Assembly: GCF_001517625.2 (NCBI RefSeq)
Contig: NZ_LN999828.1
Location: forward strand, 1,442,303 to 1,506,302
Direction of reading: 5' to 3'
Source: Clostridium sp. AT4
GTDB lineage: Bacteria > Bacillota > Clostridia > Lachnospirales > Lachnospiraceae
DNA length: 64,000 bases
Numbering within the stretch: the first letter of the stretch is position 1; each line of letters begins with the position of its first letter. Positions 1-12,201 of this stretch are shown here, one piece after another. The notes under the pieces were generated by a model. The model ran no database searches and had not been told where the DNA came from. It was given only the letters and a program-made list of their open reading frames with translations. Made by a program: the position numbers and the translations under genes.

Positions 1-182
1 GCATCCGTTTTCTTCCTTTTCTCCATGAATTTTATGATATCATCTGCTCCCTGTAAGTAGGTAACATTGATTGGTACACGAGGTGTTCTGTCGTTGGCAG
101 ATGCTTCAATCGCATCGGCAAACATCTCCACCTGTTTCTGACCGGATATGATAAAATTCTTAGTGATACTTGAAGTTGCCAT
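1..182 (-). CDS. Small conserved ICE protein, 3' end outside window
   Basis: The reading frame starts at an ATG at 182 preceded by a strong AAAGGAGGTG ribosome site and remains open for 60 codons to the window edge. The visible start, MATSSITKNFIISGQ, is short, polar and without a membrane segment or recognised catalytic motif. It follows the methylase/helicase gene in the same direction, about 125 bases downstream, and is probably in the same transcript. I know similar small proteins next to this helicase in other clostridial ICEs but cannot assign a function. Confidence 0.6.
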   Translation of the reverse strand, partial: MATSSITKNFIISGQKQVEMFADAIEASANDRTPRVPINVTYLQGADDIIKFMEKRKKTD

Positions 183-306
183 AAAAACACCTCCTTTATT
201 AGTGTGGCTTATCTTCTCTTATTCATACTTCTTCAACTATATTTTATGATGTTATCCCAGCTTTTGCAACAAAATTTTTGTGAATTTTTTGTAGTATGCT
301 TTTCAG

Positions 307-2378
307 TTATATAGTCACCTCTTTTCCTTTGTCCATCTGTTTGCCCGGCTTTTCAGCTCCTGCAACCTTTGCTTTCATCACCTCCAACTTCGCCTTCAGA
401 GACACTCTTTCTGCAGGTGCATCTGCATACTGCCTGATGCCCTTATCCTGCTCTGTACCCACTGCTTTCTCTGCAATCGGAATATTCTTCGCCGGACGGT
501 CTGCAACCTCTTTTTCACTCTTTGGAGCTTCCGGCTCATCATCCATATCAATCCCATCATTGCCCTTTTCATCCATGTTAAGCAGGGCATTTAATGCCGA
601 CAGACGCTCTAACTTCTCCGCAAGCTCCGCTTCCTGTGCAAAAGGCTTGGTTACTTCCACCTTTGCGGTTTCAAGCTGATGCTCCACCGTTTCAAGTTTT
701 GTCTGTGCTTCCATGAGTTGCTTTGGCATGGACTCCAGTGCATGGTTGATACGGGAGATATTGCCGAGTGGGTCTGAACCGACTTCCAGATTGTGTGAAA
801 GCTGACCTTTCAGGTTCATCACAAATTTGTGGTTGAATGCATCAAAGGATACTGCCATCTTAAAACCTGCATATTCGCCAATGACCGCAGGGGCATTGAC
901 TGTTTTTATTTCTTTGCACATCTCCACAAGGGCTGTTCCGGCTTCTTTCTTATCCGTATAGAGCTTATCCCCCACTTTCATGGAAAACTGCTCTTTGTCC
1001 ACCGGAAGATTTGCTTTTGCAGTCTGAATGTCCGCCTGCATCCCGCTGATACGCTCCTTTAAAATCGTGATCTGCTGAGGATAATGCTTTGCAATGTTGT
1101 CCTCCAGTCGGTATTTCTGACTGGTATGGTTTGCTTTCATAAGTTTCAGTTTTGAAACCTGAATATCGAGGTCCATCTTTTCCTTAATGTAAGGATTTCC
1201 TGTTGCCAGAGCCTTGACCTCCGCATAAGTAAGTGCCGCCTCATCCACATCCTCACAGGAACGTACCGGTGATTTACTTGTCATGATCTGACCGATGAAT
1301 TTCTGCTTGTTCTCAATGAGCTGCCACGAATAACTGTCAAAGGTTCCTTCTGTCACATAGCGGAAAATCTTTACCTTGGGATTAAGATTGCCCTGTCGTA
1401 AAATACGCCCCTCCTGCTGTTCAATGTCAGAAGGACGCCAAGGCACATCAAGGTGGTGCAGTGCGATAAGTCTGTCCTGCACATTGGTTCCGGCTCCCAT
1501 CTTCTGTGTGGAACCAAGCAAAAAACGGACCTGTCCGCTTCTTACTTTTCCGAACAGCTCCGCTTTCCTAAGCTCCGTATTTGCTTCATGTATAAATGCG
1601 ATTTCTTCCGGTGGGACACCTTTTTCTATCAGCTTGTTTCGGATGTCCTCATAAACATTAAATGTACCATCTCCTTTCGGTGTTGACAGGTCACAGAAAA
1701 TAAGCTGCGTTGATTTCTGCTCCTTTGTCTGCTCCCATATTTCAAATGCCTTTTCCACACAGGTGCTTGCCTTTGAATTTTCATCATCCGGCAGCATATC
1801 ATTGATAAGCCTCTGGTCTAATGCCAGCTTTCTTCCGTCATTGGTAATCTTTAGCATATTGTCCTCATAAGGCTGTACCTGTCTGTCACGCACGGCTTCT
1901 GCCCTTTCTGCCAAAGATGCCACCATGTCCTGCTGGTATTCACTTGGCTTTAGCACCACATTTTCATACTCTGCTTCCGGCACAGGAAGATTTAGCATAT
2001 CCGGTGTCTGAATGTCCGCACTCTCTTTAAAGAGTGCAATCAGTTCCGGGAGATTAAAAAACTTTGCAAACCTCGTCTTTGCCCGGTATCCGGTTCCCTC
2101 AGGTGCAAGCTCTATGGCTGTCTGCGTTTCTCCGAAAGAGGATGCCCAACTGTCAAAATGTCCCAACCCCAGCTTTTGAAGCGTACCATACTGAAGGTAA
2201 CGCATATTGGTGTAAAGCTCCGTCATACTGTTCGAAATCGGTGTACCTGTCGCAAAGGTCACGCCCTTACCGCCCGTCAACTCATCTAAATACTGACACT
2301 TTGCAAACATATCAGAGGACTTCTGTGCCTCCGACTGTGCGATTCCCGCCACATTACGCATCTTGGTATAAAGAAACA
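307..2378 (-). CDS. ICE methylase/helicase, 3' exon (C-terminal part)
   Basis: This is the second exon of the giant ICE protein that begins at 12117. It starts after the intron 3' end and, joined to the first exon, gives NYKN-LFLYTKMRN without a frame break: 6901 plus 2072 nt is 2991 codons including the stop. The segment carries the C-terminal helicase lobe, including FATGTPISNSMTELY (motif III/IV-like) and QQEGRILRQGN (motif VI-like, with the arginine finger), followed by a coiled-coil, Lys/Glu-rich tail. Taken alone it lacks a start codon at the exon border; an in-frame ATG in the intron could only give a chimeric product. Function depends on splicing of the intron. Confidence 0.85.
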
Positions 2379-2454
2379 ATGACGATAGGTAATCCTTTGA
2401 ACGTGATGTGCGGCGAAGCCGCACATTCGTTTCCTCCGGATTTTCCCCCGTCTC

Positions 2455-2488
2455 ACGCCGGGCGTGCACCTTTCAGCGCACCCGGCCT
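2455..2488 (-). ncRNA. Group II intron domain V hairpin
   Basis: On the minus strand this 34-nt segment folds into a long GC-rich stem, GCCGGG paired with CCCGGC, with a GAAA-containing tip, located 76 nt from the 3' splice site. Size, position and tip match domain V, the catalytic core of group II introns. The usual AGC triad near its 5' side reads GGC in my register, so either the register is shifted by a base or the variant is atypical. A strong hairpin with arms ATGTGCGGC and GCCGCACAT follows between it and the splice site. Confidence 0.7.
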
Positions 2489-2561
2489 ACCATCAGATTG
2501 ACTTACTTTCTACTGATTTCATTGCATCTGTACCCTCACGAATACAGCGCACTTGTAAATT

Positions 2562-4457
2562 TCACTTTTTGAGTTTTTCACGATATTTCTTGATTTTGCG
2601 TACCGCCTTGGCATCCAACTCTGGCGGTATAGGACTGTTGTGTACCATGCGGTGACACGGTATACATAGCCATGCTAAATTTGGAACTTTGTTGATTCTT
2701 TCAATCGGAAGTCGTGGATTTACATGATGACAATGTTTCGGAATCAGTTCAGAGAAATATCTACCACAGCATTTGCATTTTCCCTTATCTCGGTTGTAGG
2801 CATATTCCCGATTCATAAAATACTCGAAATTGGCTTTCCATCCCTTGCCGCTAGCGTAGATGGATAAGGCTATATCTTCGGGTGTATTGATGGAGGGGCG
2901 GTCACAGGGCAACGGTTTATGCTTGGTACGATAATTTACATACCGCCTGCGTCCATCCTCCGTATAAGGGGTCATTTTCTGGTCAAATGGTTTGCTTTCA
3001 TAACGACTGTGTGTAATAAACGCATAGGTTATTCCGAACCATTTCCCATCAATTTGAATTGCGAAGGTTTTACTGTCATAACCTTCGTGCCGATGTGGCA
3101 GATTACTTAATTCCTTTAACGGCACCTGCATTTGGTTGTACTGCTTGGGAAACAGGTTTTTCCATACTGCCAACGCCGTATTATTCACTCTACGGTCAAT
3201 GGCATGGTAGGCATGAGAACAGATAGAGGGTTGCAAATACTGTGCCAGTCCCATAATCACGGAGTTCACATACTGGATTTGAGCCGCCTGCGTGTTGGAT
3301 TGCGTGTATAATCCAATTTTCCTAACTTCTTTTTGCAAGGTATGGATTTTCTTCGTCAATCGTTCCATATCAGGGAATGGCTTTCCTACCAGATTATCTG
3401 ACCATGTGGCTGGGTCTGGTGTTTTCCTCTTTCGTTCTGCCTTGACTATGTAACCGAGGAAATGAATACCATTCTTTCTCAAATCGGTTACATAGGTCTT
3501 TTCCTGTGACAGTTCCAACTTCATGCGATGCTTAAAATACTTTGTCAGTTCATGCTTCATACGGAACGCTTCCTGTTCCGTAGAGGTCAGGATCACCCAA
3601 TCATCCGCATAGCGAAAATTGTATTTCGGGGTGATTCCAGACCATTTCAGCCTTCGGGTATCGTTGCATTTGTGCTTGCATTGACGGTGCGGCTCCATAT
3701 AGCAGCGCCCCACATACCAGTCAAAGTCATTGAGATACACATTGGACAGCAACGGAGATAATATACCGCCCTGTGGTGTTCCCATTTCTGTTGCATGGTA
3801 TAAGTCCTGATCGATATATCCGGCTTTTAGCATTTGGCTGATGATTTTCAGAACCCTCTTATCGTGGATTCCGATTCGCCATAGCTTTTTCAGCAACAAT
3901 CTATGATTGATGTTGTCAAAACAGCCCTTTATATCTCCCTCGACTGCCCATACCGGCTGGTCTTTGGATTTCACACTTGCATTGATGACATTGACAATAT
4001 CCCGGATAGCGTGCTTCTGCGCCCGGTAAGGACGGAAACCATAGCTGTGCGGATAGAATCTCGCTTCGCATATCGGTTCCAGAATCAGTCGCATACATTC
4101 CTGTATAATCCTATCCAATACAGTGGGAATACCCAGAGGTCGCTTTTTGCCGTTTGCCTTTTCGATATACTTCCGTTTGGCTGGCTTCGGCTTGTAATTG
4201 GAGATATTTGATTGAATCAACTGAAATAGTTCTTCTTTTGGCATTTGCAGATACTTGTCCATTTTCATCCTGTCCACACCGGCAGTTTTGCTGCCCTTGT
4301 TGGACTTGATGTTATGAACAGCGGTTACAATAGTCACTTCGCTGACCATTGCTTCCAACAGTCCCGTGAATGAAACGCCTTGCCCCGATTTTTCATAGAG
4401 CAGGTCTTGAAACTGTTTCAATTCTTTTTCTGTTGAAAATCTGACGCTTAAATGCAC
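2562..4457 (-). CDS. ltrA: Group II intron reverse transcriptase/maturase with HNH endonuclease
   Basis: This 631-residue protein is the intron-encoded maturase: it assists splicing of its host intron, and reverse transcribes it into new DNA targets. The N-terminal half has the reverse transcriptase blocks: YGFRPYRAQKHA, GDIKGCFDNINH, TPQGGILSPLLSN and the catalytic YADD in FRYADDWVIL at about residue 285. The X/maturase region follows (about 380 to 500). The C-terminus is an HNH endonuclease with CKCC, HCHHVNP and CIPCHRMVHN. The start is a GTG at 4457 behind GAGGTGAAA; all domains look intact, so the intron is probably active. The enclosing intron sits inside the ICE helicase gene, in the same orientation. 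Confidence 0.95.
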   Translation of the reverse strand: MHLSVRFSTEKELKQFQDLLYEKSGQGVSFTGLLEAMVSEVTIVTAVHNIKSNKGSKTAGVDRMKMDKYLQMPKEELFQLIQSNISNYKPKPAKRKYIEKANGKKRPLGIPTVLDRIIQECMRLILEPICEARFYPHSYGFRPYRAQKHAIRDIVNVINASVKSKDQPVWAVEGDIKGCFDNINHRLLLKKLWRIGIHDKRVLKIISQMLKAGYIDQDLYHATEMGTPQGGILSPLLSNVYLNDFDWYVGRCYMEPHRQCKHKCNDTRRLKWSGITPKYNFRYADDWVILTSTEQEAFRMKHELTKYFKHRMKLELSQEKTYVTDLRKNGIHFLGYIVKAERKRKTPDPATWSDNLVGKPFPDMERLTKKIHTLQKEVRKIGLYTQSNTQAAQIQYVNSVIMGLAQYLQPSICSHAYHAIDRRVNNTALAVWKNLFPKQYNQMQVPLKELSNLPHRHEGYDSKTFAIQIDGKWFGITYAFITHSRYESKPFDQKMTPYTEDGRRRYVNYRTKHKPLPCDRPSINTPEDIALSIYASGKGWKANFEYFMNREYAYNRDKGKCKCCGRYFSELIPKHCHHVNPRLPIERINKVPNLAWLCIPCHRMVHNSPIPPELDAKAVRKIKKYREKLKK

Positions 4458-5216
4458 AAGGTTTTCACCTCGCAGTTCGTCACCCGTCTTTCAGGGAGTT
4501 ATTGGATTTTCTTTCGTGAAATTTACAAATCAATCTGACTCGTGCCCTTCGCCGTGGGGCATTTCAGCCCCGTGTAATTGGCATTACCCAATTGCAGACT
4601 ACTATGGCACGGCTGACTTCCTGTATTCTTCATTGTGCTGTAACACTCCAAATACAGGCTCTCAAACGTTCCCAAATCTCTATCCTTGTGGTCAATAGAC
4701 CGTTGAAACCCTTAGGCCGCTACCTTACACCGGGAGAACCTAACCACACTTTGAATCACAGTTGTTGTGTGGTTCCGCATGAATATTTCATTTCATGGGG
4801 CATATACGGAAAAACCAGCCGTATCTGCTTTCTCCAATCTTCATCCTTTCGGATGCCAAGCACTCTTACGATGCTGCATAGCTTTCACTACTGGATAGCC
4901 ATAGGTTTCGGAAGCCCGCACCATTATTATCCATGCCTTTCGGTTTAGGTTTTCAGGTTACGACTTCACCACGCTTTGTACCCTGTCTATTTACAGATAG
5001 ACAACGCACAGTGGAGTATTGGCTCTCGTACTGCCTGCGGTTTGACAGACCGCTGTGGGATTTCTCCTTTCCGGCATTGATTCTGTACGGCAGAGGAATT
5101 TCGCCTCTGAATTTGAGATTTGAGTTCTCTACGATATTTTCTTGATATATCAAGTGCTATCGCATGGTGCTTTTCGTCATAGCTGTCTGCTACGACTTAT
5201 GCACAACGTTTCGCAC

Positions 5217-8200
5217 GATTTTTGTAATTATGGCTCTCATCCACGAAAAGCCTGTCCACGCCAAGCTGCTCAAAGGTCACTACATTATCTTTCCTTGATG
5301 CATCATTCAGCTTTTCAAGCCTTGTAAGAAGTGATTTTCTTGATTTCTCCATCTGCTTAATGGTGTAACGTTCCCCGTTGTCGGCTTTTGCCTGTGCAAT
5401 GGCAAGCTCTATCTCATCAATCTGCCTTTCAATAATGGCTACCTGTCTTTCCTGCGAAAGTGGAATTTTCTCAAACTGACTATGTCCGATAATAACCGCA
5501 TCATAATCTCCCGTAGCTATTCTGGAACAGAATTTCTTACGGTTGGCAGGCTCAAAGTCTTTCTTTGTTGCAGCAAGGATATTTGCTCCGGGATATAACC
5601 GCAGAAAATCACTTGCCCATTGCTCCGTCAAATGGTTCGGAACCACAAACAGGCTCTTTTGACATAATCCAAGGCGTTTGCTCTCCATGGCTGCCGCTGT
5701 CATTTCAAAAGTCTTTCCAGCTCCCACACAATGGGCAAGCAGGGTATTATCTCCATAAAGTACATGAGCCACTGCATTTTTCTGGTGGGGCTTTAACTCA
5801 ATATCCGGTGTCATGCCGGGGAATTTCAGATGTGAACCGTCATATTCCCTTGGTCTTGTGGAATTGAAAAGCTGGTTGTATTTTGCCACAAGTACCTGTC
5901 TGCGTTCCGGATCATGGAACACCCAGTCCTTAAATGCTTCCCTTATGGCTTCCTGCTTCTGTGATGCAATGGTGGTTTCTTTCTTATTCAGGACTCTCTT
6001 TTCCTTGCCGTCCTCCTCTATGGTATCGTAAACACGGCTGTCCTTTAAATTAAGGGAATCCTCCAGAATGGTATAGGCATTTCTCCGGCTTGTACCATAG
6101 GTCATATTTACAAGGGAATTTCCATAGTCCGCATTTTTGCCCTTTATGTTCCACTGTCCTGTCACATCGGAATACTGGACTCCTACGACATTCCTGTCTA
6201 ACAAATGCTGCGGCGTTTCAAAGGTCTCCCTCATAAAATCCTCAATATACTTCGGGTCAATCCATGTGGCACCGATACGCACCTCAATCTCGCTGGCATC
6301 CAGTTCCTTCGGCTGTACCTGTGTAAGTGCCTGCACATTCACGGCGTATTCCGGGTGGCTCTCTGCATAGACCTTTGCTGTTTCCAGCTTGTCACGGACA
6401 TTTCCACTCAGATACTCATCCGCTGTTTCCCATTGATCCGTCAATGGGTTCTGGAATATAATTCCTGTCAGCTCTTCCTTTACCGTATCCACATCTTTTC
6501 CGGTCAGCTCTGCCATGTAATCGAGGTCAACCCTTGCTTTTTCCGACAAGGATACTGCCAATGCTTCACTTGCCGTATCCACACTTGTGACAACCTCTGC
6601 CTTTTTAATGGTACGCTTCGTGAACATATCCGCTTTGCCCTTGAAATTGCCCTCATCGTCCAATTTTTCCAGAGAACACAACAGACAATAGCTGCTGTCC
6701 TGATTAAATGCTCTTTTGTTGGTCTGCGAGTTGATCAAACCGTGTTTCTTGGAAAAAGCATCATATAAACTGTTTAACTCCGCCTGCTTTTCCTTGATTA
6801 CCGTATCCGGATATTCTTCTAATTGCAGATTGATAAGCTCCTGCGTACAATTTCGGATACCCACCATGCCCTTGATACGTTCCTGCATGGAATCGGACAT
6901 ATCCACAGGCTTCATAATGGAATTTTCACGGTAATACACCCTATCGTCCACAAGAGTGTAGCTGTAATTCTTAACATCCGGGTCCGCCGGAATGGTGGTA
7001 TCCGCAAGCTCATCTGCCAGTTCATCCAGCTCCACCGCTTCTATCTCTCCATCAATATGGCTGACCGCTTCCTGTAGCTGCTGTGCAAATGGTCTTGTGG
7101 TATCGGGCATACAGGTACTTTCCATACCATACGGTCCGCTGACCATTTCCATTTTTCCCACAATCATCTCCGGATGTTCGGCAAAATAGCTGTTCATGGC
7201 AATGCCGTTCTCATCCTCTGACAGATGCACCCAGTCCGGCTCCAAATCCATCACACGGTCACGCTTCTTTAAGAACAAAATATCAGAAGTAACCTCTGTT
7301 CCAGCATTTTCCTTAAATGCCGTGTTAGGCAGTCTGACCGCACCCAGAAGCTCTGCTCTCTGGGCAAGGTATTTTCTGACTTCCGGACTTTTCTTGTCCA
7401 TTGTTCCCTTGCTGGTAACAAAGGCAACTACACCGCCGGGGCGAACCTTATCCAAGGTCTTTGCAAAGAAATAGTCATGGATTAAAAAATTCTGCTTGTC
7501 ATACTGTTTATCCGCCACCTTATACTGTCCGAATGGCACATTTCCGATTGCCACATCAAAGAAATCGTTCGGATAATCTGTCTTTTCAAAGCCTGTGATT
7601 TTAATGTCGGCATTCGGATATAGCTGCTTTGCAATCCTTCCCGTAACGCCGTCAAGCTCCACGCCGTAAAGTCTGCTCTCCTGCATCTTCTCCGGCAGCA
7701 TTCCGAAGAAATTTCCGATACCCATTGCCGGCTCCAGCACATTTCCTTTTTCAAATCCCATTTTATCCAAGGCATCATAGATACTGCGGATTATGGCAGG
7801 ACTTGTATAATGGGCATTTAGGGTACTCTCCCTTGCTGAAGCATACTCCTGTTCCGATAACAGTCCCTTTAATTCCTGATATTCATTTGCCCAGGCACTC
7901 TTGCTTTCATCAAAGGCATCCGCAAGCCCACCCCAGCCAACATACTGAGATAAAATCTCCTGTTCCTCCGGTGTTGTGATACGGTTCTTACTTTCTATTT
8001 TCTCCAGTGTGCGTATGGCTTCCACATTTCTGCGGAATTTTTCCTTTGCAGTACCAATTCCTAAAGCATCATCCGTGATACGGAAATTGACAGCTCCGGT
8101 CTTATCAATCTGCGGTTCTGCCTGCTTCACGGGTACTTCGATATCCGGCTCTAATGGAGTATCTGACACTTCCTCCGGCTTTTGGACATCCTGTCCGGAA

Positions 8201-11200
8201 GTTTCCCTATTTTCTCCAGACAGCTCATTTTCTTTCTGGCTAAATTCTTTCCATACCCTATCTGAAACTGCCAAAAAATAAGGAGACTCATCTTCCATAA
8301 TACTGAACTGAATCTCCTCCATATCCTCTATGCTCTTTGCCCCTGCTATTTTATCATGGTATTTAAAATACAAGGCTTCACGGCTGATAATATCCTCAAG
8401 ACGCTCAAGTTCCGGCTCAGACATCCGTTCCCAAATATCATCCTTCTGCGTATGAATGGTAAAACCTTCCCCGTCATCGTGATGCTCTAAGGTATATTGC
8501 AAAGTGTCATGTTCCCCACGAATATCACATTCAAAATCATAAACCGTGGTTCTGGTTCCTGCAGAATACTCCCTGTTAATCAGAACCAGATTTTGCACAT
8601 CCTCTGCCGTTAATGGTGGTTTCTCAACACCTTCAGGATAATCTTCACTTCCTTCAATCTGTGTAAACACCTCTGTTTCGTGATGGTCTATATCCCTTTT
8701 CGTCATCTCGTTGAGATAATCTTCCTCGACTTCTCCCCGCTGTGGCTGATAATCGTACTCAAAGGCAACACCATTTACCTCTGCATAAAAAAATTGATTA
8801 TCTGTTACGGAATTTCCAAGCACATAGGTTTCTTCCTCAGTCCCCCATTCATCGACTTTGATGCACTCCTGTCCATCAATCGTGATTTTCTCAGCCGCCT
8901 GTGCTGCAAGCTCTTTCTCCTGCTCGATATACCGTCGTGTCTGGTTGATAAATCCATTTAATACAGCAGGGTGGGAATCCACAACCATATCCTCATTTTT
9001 CACCATGGCATAAGGCTCAATGGCTTTTGCCCACTCCTTATTCTCCGGAGAAAACCGTCCATCCTGTCTTTTGTGCATGACAGAATTGGCAAGCACATAG
9101 CTTACTCGTTCCGAGCCATATTCCTGAATGACTCCCTCCGCTGTATCCTTTGGCAGACGATACCCGTCAAACTTTTCAGCAATTGCCTTTTCAATGGCAT
9201 TCTTACAGGCTACCTTGGTTTCATGCTCCATCTTTGCCTGTGCCTGCTCCAAAGCCTTCTGCTCCTGCTCCACTCTGTACTGTGCATAGGCTTCTTTTCC
9301 TTCCGGAGATAAATACTTATCTTCTTCAATGAGCTTTCGGATACGTTTCTCCACAACCTTCCAAGACAAAAGCACCTCTGCGTATGGTTTTCCGATATTT
9401 CCCTTTTGCAGTTTTATTCCTTTTGCATCGTGATCCTCATAGCTGTGGTCAGCTCCGGCAAGTGCATGAGTACTACCGCCTGTTCCATACTCATTCTTTA
9501 AGAAATTTGCTGCTTCTTTGCTGTCATGCCCTTCCTTAAAATAATCATAAATGCGGAAAGACCCATGTGAAAAACCGCTCCCCCTGCCAAGCCTATGGTC
9601 AATCTCCTCCTGCGTGATAAAATCCTCGTGCTTAATTTCCACATGTTCAGCAGCTGGAAATGTCAGCTTGTCTACCAGAAGATTGTCGAGTTCGGCACGA
9701 AGCTCCTCTTTGGGCATAACAGAACGGAAACGCAGGCTTTTTTCTCCGGTTTCAAGCTGATGCAGAGCATGATCCATGTGGGCAGCTATCCTCTCCACCT
9801 CTTCCGGTGTAGAAAGAAGTTCCACCAGTCTTGCATGGGCATCCGGGTAATTGCCTGCCTTTAGCTCCAGTTCTTCCGGCATTTCTCCCATACCGTCACG
9901 GAAAAAGAAAAATAAATGGTTTGCAATCCTGCCACGCTCTACCTCATCCACAAGATAAGCTTCATTTGCACCCATATATGTGCCATTCTCTACCTGCCTG
10001 CGGATATTCTGCTCAATATCTTTCCATTCCATCGTAAGTATCGGATGCTCCGTTGCTGATGTACCGTATCCAACACGCATGCCACCTTCATCAAACCATA
10101 CGGCTATCTCCTTTCCGTCAAACTCAAAACCTTTTCCGGTGGTTCCATACTCTTTTTTCAGAAAGACAGTCATTTCCTCCGGTGTCTTTCTCTGCTGGTA
10201 CTTGGCATAAATACGCTTGCGGCTGTCATCCCTGCCTCCGCCGCTTCTTAAAATATCATCAATCTGTTGCTCCAGCAGTACAAAGCCTGTCGGCATAACA
10301 CTTTTTTCTTCTGCCTGCTTCATGGCAATGTTGCCGACCTGCTCCGAAAACATGGTAAAAAGATCAAGCTGTTTGAACATCCCGTCTGTATCAATCTGCT
10401 CTGCCACTTCCCCCGGAAGTAAATAGACACCATCCTCGATATAAGAATTGACCCAGTATCTTGCATCTTCCCATGACAACCTGCTCTCTGCTTCACGGGT
10501 CAGATAATTGCCTTTCCACATGGTAAGCCCGTCCTCATCAGCTCGATACCCGGCTCTTACATCCCCAATATACAGCTCTGTAAATTCCTCCATCCGGAAA
10601 GAATTTTTCAGATACTCCGTCTGTAAAACCGCATCCTGCTCTGACTGGAAATATCCCGCAATCTCCGGTCTTTTATGGATAAGGTAATTATCAAAACATA
10701 AAATTCCTTTCTGAAGCTCCGTGAAATCTTCGGTTTTATCCGAAAAAGAACCGGATAATGAATTGCTGTCACTATCCGGCTCCTGCATGGTAATATTCGC
10801 TTGTTCCTCACTGCTTAAATGTAGATCAGTTCTGTCAGCACGATTTCCTCCGCTGAGTGTCTGATGTTGTTCATCTTCGCTACCCAGCGCATCTGATCGG
10901 CTGCTTTCAGTTCCTCGTTCACTCCCTCCGACTTCGCCATCTGTCCGGTCAGCATTTCCATTCTCTGCTCTGCCTGCTCCTGTACCTGCAGACAATGTGC
11001 TTTCAGTTCCCCTGTCAGTATCATTCCCTGATAAATCCCTCTCCTGTGCTGCTTCAGAAAGTTCTTCCTCATCAGTCCGTACTTGGTCAGTGCCTGTTCC
11101 GGCTCCTCGTTCGCTGTCAGGTTCGGAATCAGATAATCCCCGTTCTTTTCGTATGTCAGTTTCATTGGCAATGCCCTCCATTTCTGTATGATTTTCAGTT

Positions 11201-12117
11201 TCCTTTGGTTTTTCTATTGTCGTTTTACTTTCACGCTTTAAAGCATTATAGTCTGCTTCTGGTGCATTTGCAAGTCCTTTTTCAACATTTTCTTCATGGC
11301 TTCCAATATGCTCCCCAGCCACTTTTTCTCTTGCCTTATTTGAGGCATTCTGCCTTGCAATCTGGCGTTCGTATGCCCCTATTGTCCTTCCAATTTCCAT
11401 AAGCAGGGGCTTACACATTTCCGTAGTTGCATTTCCAATGACAGCTAATGACTTTGTATTATTAAATTCGTGGATATATTCAAAATTCATGTCATCTTTC
11501 CACAAATCCATATCGGCACCGCATCGGGATAGCAGGGTAAAGGAAATACTGGAAGCCAGCGTTTCCCTCAACCTGATTCCGAGATTCAGTTCATCCAGAT
11601 CATCAAGGAAACTGCCCTCTTTCACATAGTTCAGCTCCGGTAAAAGTTCCTCATAATAATCCTGGGCAATCCTGTCAGCTATCTCCATAATCCTCTCTTC
11701 AAAAGGCATATTTACATCGGTTCCACCATAAGTCTTTTCAAGCTGTGCAAGCACAGGAGCCTTATGTTCCTCCTTAAGTTCCCACAGATTTGGGTCACGC
11801 CCGATTCTTCTTGCCTTATGCACATCTGATACATCAAAGACATATTTTAATCTCGGACGTTCGCTGTCCGTATCAATCAGGGCAATTCCTTTCGCTCCAC
11901 GGTTGACCCAGCAATTCATCTTTTCATTCCACGTTTCCAGCGAAGCACAGGCTGTAGCATCCGGTCTTTGGGCGTATATTAACATCTGCTCGTTAAAGGG
12001 ATATTTATACAGTCTTGCAGCCGTGGTCAGAAATCTGGTCCATTCATTTTCGTTTTTAACAATATCTCCTGCTGTCATTTCTGCCAGTGCAGATATATAA
12101 TGATATTTTCCTGCCAT
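5217..12117 (-). CDS. ICE N6-adenine methylase/SNF2-type helicase, 5' exon
   Basis: First exon (2300 codons) of a 2990-residue protein typical of Tn1549-like ICEs. The N-terminus ([17 protein letters not shown]) resembles the ArdC/LtrC-like DNA-binding region. Residues about 310 to 450 are a low-complexity Ser/Glu/Arg linker, which is also the alternative reading of a TnpV gene. Two similar 80-residue modules follow (about 640 and 850). The methylase core shows [12 protein letters not shown] (about 1460) and GNVPFG (about 1526) in place of the common NPPY. The helicase has AHCVGAGKT (about 2130) and [10 protein letters not shown] at the exon end. It probably handles or protects element DNA during transfer; this is inference from the family. 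The ATG has only weak upstream pairing in the spacer after the 12202..13305 gene. Confidence 0.88.
10815..11165 (-). CDS. tnpV: TnpV protein encoded inside the helicase gene, other frame
   Basis: A full 116-residue TnpV-family protein is encoded on the same strand as the helicase but one base out of frame. It shares [31 protein letters not shown] and [12 protein letters not shown] with the separate TnpV at 36118..36507. It has its own ATG, preceded at normal spacing by GGAGGG, and its own TAA. The helicase frame through the same bases gives a low-complexity linker of Ser, Glu, Arg and Gly, as expected if a tnpV gene was captured and read out of frame. TnpV is found at the ends of Tn4451-like elements; its biochemical role is not known. 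Whether it is translated here is inference, but start, SD and length are all intact. Confidence 0.8.
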   Translation of the reverse strand: MKLTYEKNGDYLIPNLTANEEPEQALTKYGLMRKNFLKQHRRGIYQGMILTGELKAHCLQVQEQAEQRMEMLTGQMAKSEGVNEELKAADQMRWVAKMNNIRHSAEEIVLTELIYI

Positions 12118-12160
12118 AGATACTCCTTTCGATTCAATTTCTCCTAATAACAGAAAAGCA

Positions 12161-12178
12161 GCCCAAAGTGGCTGCCTT
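12161..12178 (-). terminator. Hairpin with short T run before helicase gene
   Basis: GCAGCC and GGCTGC arms enclose a six-base loop and are followed on the minus strand by TTTTC. It lies in the 84-base gap between the gene ending at 12202 and the helicase start, so it may act as an attenuator that lowers helicase expression rather than as a full stop. Confidence 0.5.
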
Positions 12179-12201
12179 CCTGTGTATTATGTATGAAGTG
12201 G

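Larger units (their letters stand above)
2379..5216 (-). mobile_element. Group II intron with maturase ORF
   Basis: The 2838-nt insertion begins GTGCG (5216 downwards) and ends CGTCAT (2379), matching the GUGYG and AY ends of bacterial group II introns. A reverse transcriptase/maturase gene lies in domain IV and a 34-nt domain V-like hairpin at 2455..2488. An unpaired A lies eight bases from the 3' end, the usual branch position. The 5' exon end AAAAATC can pair with intron GGTTTTT (4810..4816), and GCCATA with TATGGC (4898..4903): candidate EBS1 and EBS2. Removal joins AAT-C to TG-TTT and restores the helicase frame. About 760 nt between 4458 and 5216 hold the structured domains I to III and no gene. 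Confidence 0.93.

Noticed and set aside
4516..5145. Open frames on the plus strand in the 5' part of the intron
   Set aside because: They lie in the structured group II RNA (domains I to III); the sequence is explained by RNA folding and exon-binding sites, and none has a ribosome site or known family.
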